From an uncultured Lachnospiraceae bacterium (GTDB lineage Bacteria; Bacillota_A; Clostridia; Lachnospirales; Lachnospiraceae): a DNA stretch of 5,313 nt. The stretch's first letter is position 1. Each line of letters starts with the position of its first letter. Below, piece after piece: positions 1-5,313 of the stretch. The notes under the pieces were generated by a model. The model was not told where the DNA came from. It did not search any database and worked only from the letters and a program-made list of their open reading frames with translations. Where the stretch lies: contig CAMYVI010000189.1 in NCBI GenBank assembly GCA_947302185.1, forward strand, positions 1 through 5,313, given 5' to 3'. The position numbers and the translations under genes are program-made.

Positions 1-20
1 AATTAAGTCATACAAAGAAT

Positions 21-842
21 ATGAAATCACTTGGGACCGCCGCAGTTCTTGCGGCGTCCCTTTGTTTTTCGACCGGTGGTCTTCTCATGAAGATCATCCC
101 GTGGAATCCGCTCGCCATAAACGGCGTGAGGAATGTGATCGCAGCTGTTGTGATCGGCCTCTACATCTTAGCGTTGCACCATAAGCTCAAGTTCAATTTC
201 ACGGTGCTCGTCGGTGCCGTCAGCATGGCTGGGGTCACGACCTTATTTTCTATTGCGAACAAACTGACTACGGCAGGCAATACGATTATCCTGCAGTACA
301 CCGCACCCATCTGGATCGTGATCCTTATGTTCCTGATTTTCGGAAAGAAGCCGGACAGAACGGCACTGATTTCGATTTTTATCGTTCTGGCAGGTATCCT
401 GTGCTTCTTCTTCGATGGCCTCTCCACGGGCAAATGGCTGGGAGACCTCTGTGCCCTCATGTCAGGCATTTTCTACGCGGGAGTCTTTATGCTGAACAGC
501 TTTGAGAAGGGGGATGCACTGTCATCGGTCTTTTTCGGCCAGATAGCATGCGGCGTGTTCCTGTCTCCGCTCGCTATTCATGAGACGGATTTTTCGGCGC
601 CGGTCCTCATCTCCGTGTTCCTGCTCGGTGCGGTGCAGGTGGGGCTTGCCTATATCTTCTTTACGTTCGGCACAAAATACACGGATCCGGTGACAGCCTC
701 CATCATCAATGCGCTGGAGCCGATATTGAATCCGATACTTGTCGCGGTTTTTTACGGGGAGATGCTGGGAAGGATCTCGATCGTCGGGGCGGTGATCGTG
801 CTGTGTGGGATCCTGTACTATAATTTGAGGAAGATAAGATAG
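21..842 (+). CDS. EamA-family (DMT superfamily) membrane transporter
   Basis: This is an integral membrane protein of the drug/metabolite transporter superfamily, whose members export or import small metabolites such as amino acids; the substrate cannot be told from sequence. About ten hydrophobic segments are visible, near residues 6-24, 31-51, 60-79, 84-107, 114-131, 139-158, 166-186, 194-214, 223-245 and 251-268. They form two EamA repeats. The equivalent signature helices are QYTAPIW (92-98) in the first half and LEPILNPI (232-239) followed by Gly246-Glu247 in the second, which is the usual internal duplication. The length of 273 residues is slightly short for the family (about 280-300). 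The ATG at 21 has no recognisable Shine-Dalgarno sequence, and the frame stays open upstream to the window edge (codons for LSHTKN precede the Met), so the true start may lie outside. The basic tail NLRKIR ends at a TAG stop. The gene converges on the large surface-protein gene. Family assignment is firm; substrate is unknown. Confidence 0.88.
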   Translation: MKSLGTAAVLAASLCFSTGGLLMKIIPWNPLAINGVRNVIAAVVIGLYILALHHKLKFNFTVLVGAVSMAGVTTLFSIANKLTTAGNTIILQYTAPIWIVILMFLIFGKKPDRTALISIFIVLAGILCFFFDGLSTGKWLGDLCALMSGIFYAGVFMLNSFEKGDALSSVFFGQIACGVFLSPLAIHETDFSAPVLISVFLLGAVQVGLAYIFFTFGTKYTDPVTASIINALEPILNPILVAVFYGEMLGRISIVGAVIVLCGILYYNLRKIR

Positions 843-854
843 TCTGAGATGTTT

Positions 855-886
855 TTGAGCCGCTTTTAAATAGCGGAAGTGCTCAA
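855..886 (+). terminator. nested hairpin just after the transporter stop (weak terminator candidate)
   Basis: An outer inverted repeat, TTGAGC (855-860) with GCTCAA (881-886), encloses an inner one, CGCT (861-864) with AGCG (872-875), leaving a 7-base loop and a 5-base bulge. It begins 12 bases after the transporter stop. What follows is A-rich (TAAAAGAAAAATTTT), not a clean U-tract, so a standard intrinsic terminator is not shown. It may instead act as a 3' stabilising or pausing hairpin. Confidence 0.35.
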
Positions 887-923
887 TAAAAGAAAAATTT
901 TCTGAAATACTAATTAGAATGAA

Positions 924-1034
924 AATAACGAGGCTGTCGCATTAAGTGGTCAGTCACAAGGTAGAGCAGAGGTTATTTGCAAATGTCTGAACTATATTGT
1001 GGTGACACTGCCTGATGCGACAGCCTCTCTTATT
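924..1034. repeat. long imperfect palindrome with 13-bp perfect terminal inverted repeats (MITE-like and/or bidirectional terminator)
   Basis: GAGGCTGTCGCAT (930-942) is repeated exactly in inverted orientation at 1015-1027. Outside these arms AATAA (924-928) mirrors TTATT (1030-1034). Inside them, 945-959 pairs imperfectly with 997-1009, CAGA (967-970) pairs with TCTG (986-989), and the centre is the perfect palindrome ATTTGCAAAT (975-984). The whole stretch can therefore fold as one long hairpin centred near 979. It holds no reading frame of its own and lies between two convergent stop codons. Read on the - strand, the stem is followed by GTTATTTTCATT, which is moderately T-rich and could end the surface-protein transcript; on the + strand it is followed by TCTTATTA, which is weaker. 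The GGCTGTC-type ends resemble those of some insertion sequences (recalled as IS1182-like, not verified). No convincing target-site duplication was found. The symmetry is certain; the biological role is not. Confidence 0.65.
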
Positions 1035-1057
1035 ACGCTTCCGCGCAAATCTTTGCT

Positions 1058-4000
1058 TTATGCTATTTTCCGCCAGCTACGCTTCATCACAATACCTGCA
1101 CCTGCAAGCATCGACAGGATACAGCCGAGAAGATAGATGCGATTGGTACCCGGACCGCCTGTTTCCGGAAGCTGAGTACCTGAAACATTTTTCACTTCTA
1201 TAGTCGAGTTATTGTCTTTGAGCTCAGCACCGTTATATGTTTCCGTGTTGCCGGCGCTATCGGTAAGCGCGACTGTTCCGTCAGAAACACTGAAGTAGAT
1301 ATCCCTATCCAGTATCAGATAGCCCGGAGGAGGATCTGTCTCCGTGAGCTTATATATGCCGTTGGCCATTCCGCTGAAGGTCATTTCCGTTTTGTCTGAC
1401 AAGTCTATCAGACCCTGATTCAGCCCATAGTCCGTGACTTCAATAAAGCTTCCCTCATCGTTCTTTTTATATAGCACAAATTTTGCTCCGGGTATTGCAT
1501 TTCCGTTTTCATCCGTCTTTCTGATGGTAAAGCCAAGGGGCGTATTCTCAATGTTGATCTGATATGAAACAGTACCGGGAACGGAAGTATCTTTGACCAG
1601 CCAGTTCGCATATCCGGAGTTATGAATTACTACGGATCCGTCCCTGCCAATCGTAAAGCACAGATCTTCTGCCAGCTTCTTATAGCCGCTTGGAGCTGCT
1701 TTTTCCCTCAGGTAATATGTACCTGTCCCGACGCTCATCGTTAGATTCTCGAGAATGCCTTCGCCGTTCGACACAAGATCTTCATAACCGGTCTTTGGAT
1801 TATAAGCCGGACGCACGTTTCCTTCACTGTCTTTGACTTGATCATACAGCGCAAAATGAACACCGCTCAACGGAATCTTATTGGTTCCGTTAAAGCCCAG
1901 CTTTACGACTTTCAGCTCCTGTACAGTACGGTTCTTAACGGTGATGCGCGCCATGGCCGTTTCCGTCGCCGGAGTGGTCGTATAGAAGCCTTCCGGTCCG
2001 TTAAGCACAATATAGTAAGTGGTGGTTCCCGATGTCACAGCCAGATCATAGCTGCCCGGTGCGGTTGTCGTCACTGTGATAGTGATCGGTTCATCCAGCG
2101 CCACATACCCAAACGGCGTTCTGATCTCATTCAGGGTGAATATACCTTCGTTCAGATAGGCCGTAGTCACCAGACCTTTGCTGTCGGAAGTGTAGGAAGC
2201 GTGTCCAACATCATTTCCGTCGGAATCTTTCAGTGTGAATTGCGCACCGGACAGATAATGGTCCCCGTTCCAATCCGTCTTATAAATCTGAATACCCGGT
2301 CTGGAGTTCTTCACCGTGTCCGTGCGGATGTTCGCGTTTTGCCCGGTGGATTCGCCGGGAGTATAGTTAACGGTATAAGTCTCAGTCCGTTCGGTTCCGC
2401 TGAACGTCCTGCCGCTGACACTGATGCTGTCGCCTTCGTCTATGCGCGTGATGCCGGTATAGCTTGTCACAACGCCGTTCACATCCACAACAGGATCCGT
2501 TACTTCCACTTCACGAACGATGAATTTGTCAAAAGTTTTCGGCTCGCCGTCTATCTTCAGATCCTGGAAAAACCAATAGACTTCCGTATCACCGGTATTA
2601 AGCCTGCGTACAGTTCCGTCTATGGGGAGGTTTCCGAGAGTGCCGTCATCATTAGCCAGATAGACTGCCATATAGATCGGATCGTGGATTATAAAGTCTT
2701 TGTCCGTCCATTCCTTTTCTGCTGTCAAGCCCCAGCCTTGCTGGTTACGGACCTCGATCTTAGGCGATTCGGTTTTGTCGGCAATAGTGTCACTGATTGG
2801 TTCTGCCGTAATTGTGTTTCCATCCAGTGCATGCCGCCCATAATTATCGTTTTCAGTATAATAGACTACCGGTCCTTCGGACAGATCTGTGCGGACATAG
2901 CCGTCGCTGTCCCTGCGTGTGTAGCCTTTCGGAATCTCCCGGTCCGGCTCATCTAACTTATATTTGGTGCCGACGATCAGGTCCCGTACTTCGACCGTAT
3001 AACCGGCAGGGATTTTTGAGATTGCCCCGTACATAGACGTGGTGAATGTTCCTGCTTGCTGATCGGCTTCGCTCAGGGCCTTAAAGGCTTCAAATGTACC
3101 AACACCCAGAGAGATAAATTTACTGCTTGCTTTATCCCATTTACAATAGTTATCATCCGGTCCTTTGACATAATAAGTGTACATATCTGCCGGGAGAAGA
3201 TTTTCCTGTTCCGCGAACTCATTGCCGAGATATAGTCTGTATGTAAATGTATCTTTGATCTGTGCAGCCTGCTCATCGGTAAGACGTTCGCCATTCGTAT
3301 CGTAAAGAACCTTCTCGAACGATACTGTACGCATGACCTCGGGAGGGACCTCGTTTGTGTACTCTATGTTCGGTCGGTCCTCTGTCGTATCATAACTGAT
3401 GCCAAAATCAGATCGTGTAGTTCCTTCATATGTTGTGGTATGATCAGGCAGTGTTTCCTCTCCGACAGGCGGGGTCCAACCATCAGTGTTATTGTATGGT
3501 TTTCCAAAAATCTCATTTTGATCGCCGTTGATGAAGACATGCTCATATACCGCAGTATCCACTCCGCATTCGACGATTTTGTAGCGGTAAGTATTTTCGG
3601 GGAAGTTGATTACTGCTGTCTCACCTGCTTTGAGCAGGAATACATTGTTATATGTGATACCTCCTATCGTCATGGAATTCCTGTAAGGAATAAGCTTTTT
3701 TGTTCCCTTATATACTGCATATACCTGTCCGGTCAGATTTGTATTCGTAGCAGGCTGTGACAAAAGAACTGGTTCGTGATAAGCGGTTATGATACGATGA
3801 TTATTCTCGTCAAGCACGTATGTACCATCGTCATTCTGCTCGAATTCAGCTGTCTGATACCAGATCTGATAAGGATATTGGATCAGCTTGTTCGATGTAT
3901 TATCAATTCCTTTGAGCTTTTTGGACAATTCTACTGTGCCGGGCTTTACAGAAGCCAGGTTAAAACGCATTTTCAGGTTGGATGCGCCCGCACCACGCTC

Positions 4001-5313
4001 CATGTAGAACATCTTCATCTCATGTGTTGTGTAATCACTAAAAACATGGACAGTTTCCCCATTTACTATCTTAGTCACAAAGAGCTCGTCGACCTTATTT
4101 TCATCCAACCCGCGTGCACGGTAATTACTTTTGAAGATTTCATAAAGCGATGTCTTGGTGCCGTTGCAGTTTACTTCGCCTGTCCTGAAGTTCACAGAAC
4201 CGCCAATGGCGCTGTGAACGCCACCCAAATCCAGCACCAGTTCGCCGTCAACGTAGAACCAGAAGTCATCGTCGCCGGTAAACTCGAAGATGATGTCGTG
4301 TCCCCAGTTGTCTACGCCATCAGGTGTCTGAGTGAATACGGCGGAAAGCTCCATGCCGTAGTAATAGTCGGCATCATTTTGCGGAATCGAATACAGTGGC
4401 TCTCCCTTGCGCGGGTCTGTGTCCGGAAGCTCATTGCCTCTAATATCGCGAAGATTTCTGATTATTTTGCCATTAGAATCATGGGCGTATCCGGTTTCGG
4501 CGCTGATATCATTATAGGGCATGAACTGGCCATGAACTCTGGTATTACTTGTAGCATTTCCAATCGCGCCAAGCTGATTGTAGACGGTAAAGTTCCCGGC
4601 ATCCTCTCCGTCTAAATTATAATGAGCGAAGTTCTGAGTACTGTCGTATTGGAAATAACCGCTTTCATTATAGACGCTCTGGATGAACAGGTGATTGGCA
4701 GGTGTCATATTATTAAAGAGTTCTGACATGCTGCTTCCATGTTTTTCGGTATGTGCTGTGACTGTCGGATACCCGTTTGTCAGATTGGTAGAGACCAGCC
4801 CTGTCTCCGCTTCGTATGCGTGAGCTGCATCCCACGCTTTTGCACCGAAATAAGATGTCTGTACGGAATCACGACCGCCGGTTATCGTATTATTGAAATC
4901 AATCATCTTGATGCGGATGCCGAACTCGTCGTTATCCACTGTCTCTACGGTCGTAGGAGGATCCGCTTCTTCAATAGGAGGCGTTATCACCGCAAAATGG
5001 AAATCGGAGGCTTCGTTGAGCGGGCAGGTAACTACCCGTAGGGAACCATCCTCATTCTGTTCTACTTTCAGGCCGGAATATGCATACGCAGGATCATCCC
5101 ACGCAACGATGGATGAGTAGTCAAAACCTTCCCGTCGTCCGTTCAGATTGATACCGATAGGCTGATCGGATATGATACCTTCGGACTGAGGGGCCAGGTA
5201 TGTTCCGGTGTAAGCTGTGTTCTCCAATTCATAGTAGTAGCTCGGAGTGCCGTCAGGATTGGTATACTCCGTGAACTCCCAGAGAGCTGAATTGACCTGA
5301 TTGCCGACCCAGT
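1058..5313 (-). CDS. LPXTG-anchored surface adhesin with fibro-slime and six CnaB/SpaA-type domains, 5'-partial
   Basis: This is the C-terminal part of a giant cell-wall protein, likely an adhesin or pilus-tip-like stalk protein. The frame runs off the right edge. The first start-like codon, TTG at 5227-5225, is preceded by 28 further sense codons (reading ...LWEFTEYTNPDG...) and is almost certainly an internal Leu; numbering here counts it as residue 1, giving 1389 residues to the TAA stop at 1058-1060. Domains in order are: an unassigned region (1 to about 104); a fibro-slime/PA14-like domain (about 105-425, with GDDDFWFYVDG at 318-328, LDLGGVH at 332-338 and FYMERGAGASN at 407-417); and six Ig-like isopeptide domains at about 430-627, 633-830, 831-976, 977-1101, 1102-1230 and 1231-1350. 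The last three are SpaA/prealbumin-like. These are followed by LPETG (1353-1357), a hydrophobic segment (about 1364-1381) and the tail KRSWRK. The signal peptide should lie upstream, outside the window. No sortase gene is in view. The surface-protein class is firm; the ligand is unknown. Confidence 0.92.
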   Translation of the reverse strand, partial: WVGNQVNSALWEFTEYTNPDGTPSYYYELENTAYTGTYLAPQSEGIISDQPIGINLNGRREGFDYSSIVAWDDPAYAYSGLKVEQNEDGSLRVVTCPLNEASDFHFAVITPPIEEADPPTTVETVDNDEFGIRIKMIDFNNTITGGRDSVQTSYFGAKAWDAAHAYEAETGLVSTNLTNGYPTVTAHTEKHGSSMSELFNNMTPANHLFIQSVYNESGYFQYDSTQNFAHYNLDGEDAGNFTVYNQLGAIGNATSNTRVHGQFMPYNDISAETGYAHDSNGKIIRNLRDIRGNELPDTDPRKGEPLYSIPQNDADYYYGMELSAVFTQTPDGVDNWGHDIIFEFTGDDDFWFYVDGELVLDLGGVHSAIGGSVNFRTGEVNCNGTKTSLYEIFKSNYRARGLDENKVDELFVTKIVNGETVHVFSDYTTHEMKMFYMERGAGASNLKMRFNLASVKPGTVELSKKLKGIDNTSNKLIQYPYQIWYQTAEFEQNDDGTYVLDENNHRIITAYHEPVLLSQPATNTNLTGQVYAVYKGTKKLIPYRNSMTIGGITYNNVFLLKAGETAVINFPENTYRYKIVECGVDTAVYEHVFINGDQNEIFGKPYNNTDGWTPPVGEETLPDHTTTYEGTTRSDFGISYDTTEDRPNIEYTNEVPPEVMRTVSFEKVLYDTNGERLTDEQAAQIKDTFTYRLYLGNEFAEQENLLPADMYTYYVKGPDDNYCKWDKASSKFISLGVGTFEAFKALSEADQQAGTFTTSMYGAISKIPAGYTVEVRDLIVGTKYKLDEPDREIPKGYTRRDSDGYVRTDLSEGPVVYYTENDNYGRHALDGNTITAEPISDTIADKTESPKIEVRNQQGWGLTAEKEWTDKDFIIHDPIYMAVYLANDDGTLGNLPIDGTVRRLNTGDTEVYWFFQDLKIDGEPKTFDKFIVREVEVTDPVVDVNGVVTSYTGITRIDEGDSISVSGRTFSGTERTETYTVNYTPGESTGQNANIRTDTVKNSRPGIQIYKTDWNGDHYLSGAQFTLKDSDGNDVGHASYTSDSKGLVTTAYLNEGIFTLNEIRTPFGYVALDEPITITVTTTAPGSYDLAVTSGTTTYYIVLNGPEGFYTTTPATETAMARITVKNRTVQELKVVKLGFNGTNKIPLSGVHFALYDQVKDSEGNVRPAYNPKTGYEDLVSNGEGILENLTMSVGTGTYYLREKAAPSGYKKLAEDLCFTIGRDGSVVIHNSGYANWLVKDTSVPGTVSYQINIENTPLGFTIRKTDENGNAIPGAKFVLYKKNDEGSFIEVTDYGLNQGLIDLSDKTEMTFSGMANGIYKLTETDPPPGYLILDRDIYFSVSDGTVALTDSAGNTETYNGAELKDNNSTIEVKNVSGTQLPETGGPGTNRIYLLGCILSMLAGAGIVMKRSWRKIA
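1061..1171 (-). other. LPETG cell-wall sorting signal
   Basis: The C-terminal 37 residues form a textbook class A sortase substrate: LPETG (codons at 1157-1171), a short Gly/Pro linker, a hydrophobic stretch of about 18 residues (IYLLGCILSMLAGAGIVM), and the positively charged tail KRSWRK. Sortase would cut between Thr and Gly and link the protein to the peptidoglycan precursor. No frameshift or missing residue is seen, so the anchor looks functional. Confidence 0.95.
1178..3940 (-). other. stalk of six tandem CnaB/SpaA-type isopeptide domains
   Basis: Each of six consecutive domains shows the triad used for intramolecular Lys-Asn isopeptide bonds: a Lys in the first strand, a central Glu and an Asn in the last strand. 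The candidate sets are K436 or K437/E553/N625, K639/E746/N828, K838/E906/N974, K983/E1034/N1099, K1109/E1175/N1228 and K1237/E1296/N1347. The last three have typical SpaA signatures such as IYKTD...LSGAQFTL, YYLREKAAPSGY and IRKTDENGNAIPGAKF. The third has the classic Cna_B form with AEKEW. The first two are more divergent and longer, so their limits are approximate. Such bonds are known to make Gram-positive surface stalks rigid and protease-resistant. Confidence 0.8.
3953..4915 (-). other. fibro-slime / PA14-like domain of the surface protein
   Basis: Residues of about 105-425 begin with IRIKMIDFN, where such domains often start. They then carry the characteristic block FEFTGDDDFWFYVDGEL (314-330), LVLDLGGVH (330-338) and GGSVNFRTGEV (342-352), and end with HEMKMFYMERGAGASNLKM (402-420). 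The Asp-rich turn (Asp319-321, Asp327, Asp333) fits the metal- and ligand-binding loops of PA14-type adhesin folds. This is the most likely binding head of the protein. The family name is recalled from motif resemblance; calcium or glycan binding is inference. Confidence 0.75.

Noticed and set aside
161..469. 102-codon open frame on the - strand inside the transporter
   Set aside because: It is antisense to the transmembrane segments of the EamA protein and has no start signal or recognisable features.
977..998. Possible promoter (TTGCAA and TATATT) in the intergenic element
   Set aside because: The spacing is only about 10 bases, the region lies between convergent stops, and no gene follows on the + strand.
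1015..1203. 62-codon + strand open frame starting in the right arm of the palindrome
   Set aside because: It overlaps the sorting-signal codons of the opposite gene, and its start lies inside the inverted repeat with no ribosome binding site.
1793..1816. VRPAYNPK segment of the surface protein, reminiscent of a pilin motif (YPK)
   Set aside because: The spacing and context do not match WxxxVxVYPK, and it lies in a loop of the fifth stalk domain, not near the N-terminal pilin domain. No evidence of pilus polymerisation is visible.
1838..2956. 372-codon open frame on the + strand inside the surface-protein gene
   Set aside because: It is antisense to the well-supported adhesin domains. Its translation is rich in Arg, Cys, Ile and Val without domain or membrane pattern, so it is a shadow of the coding frame opposite.
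3776..4615. 279-codon open frame on the + strand opposite the fibro-slime region
   Set aside because: The translation matches no family I know and lies exactly opposite conserved fibro-slime motifs; the openness comes from the codon use of the real gene.

Overview
The window contains two convergent protein-coding genes separated by a short, hairpin-rich intergenic stretch. An LPXTG cell-wall sorting signal, a chain of CnaB/SpaA-type domains and moderate GC content point to a Gram-positive Bacillota genome. The style of the proteins suggests a gut-type Clostridia (Lachnospiraceae-like), but that last step is inference.

Left part (21-842, + strand): a complete or nearly complete EamA-family (DMT superfamily) membrane transporter of about 273 residues, with ten predicted membrane segments made of two tandem five-helix repeats. 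Its true start could lie just beyond the left edge.

Middle (843-1057): no gene. A small nested hairpin lies just after the transporter stop. A roughly 100-bp, nearly symmetric palindromic element (930-1027, perfect 13-bp terminal inverted repeats) lies between the two converging stop codons. It could be a bidirectional terminator, a MITE-like element, or both.

Right part (1058-5313, - strand): the 3' portion of one very large gene for a sortase-anchored surface adhesin. Its frame is open to the right edge, so the N-terminus and signal peptide are outside the window. From N to C it carries an unassigned N-terminal region, a fibro-slime/PA14-like domain, six consecutive Ig-like domains each with a candidate Lys-Glu-Asn isopeptide triad, an LPETG motif, a hydrophobic segment and a basic tail. 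The inferred picture is a binding head displayed on a rigid, covalently stabilised stalk fixed to peptidoglycan.

The two genes have no evident functional link; they only converge. No complete new system is visible. The most noteworthy items are the adhesin architecture and the palindromic element.
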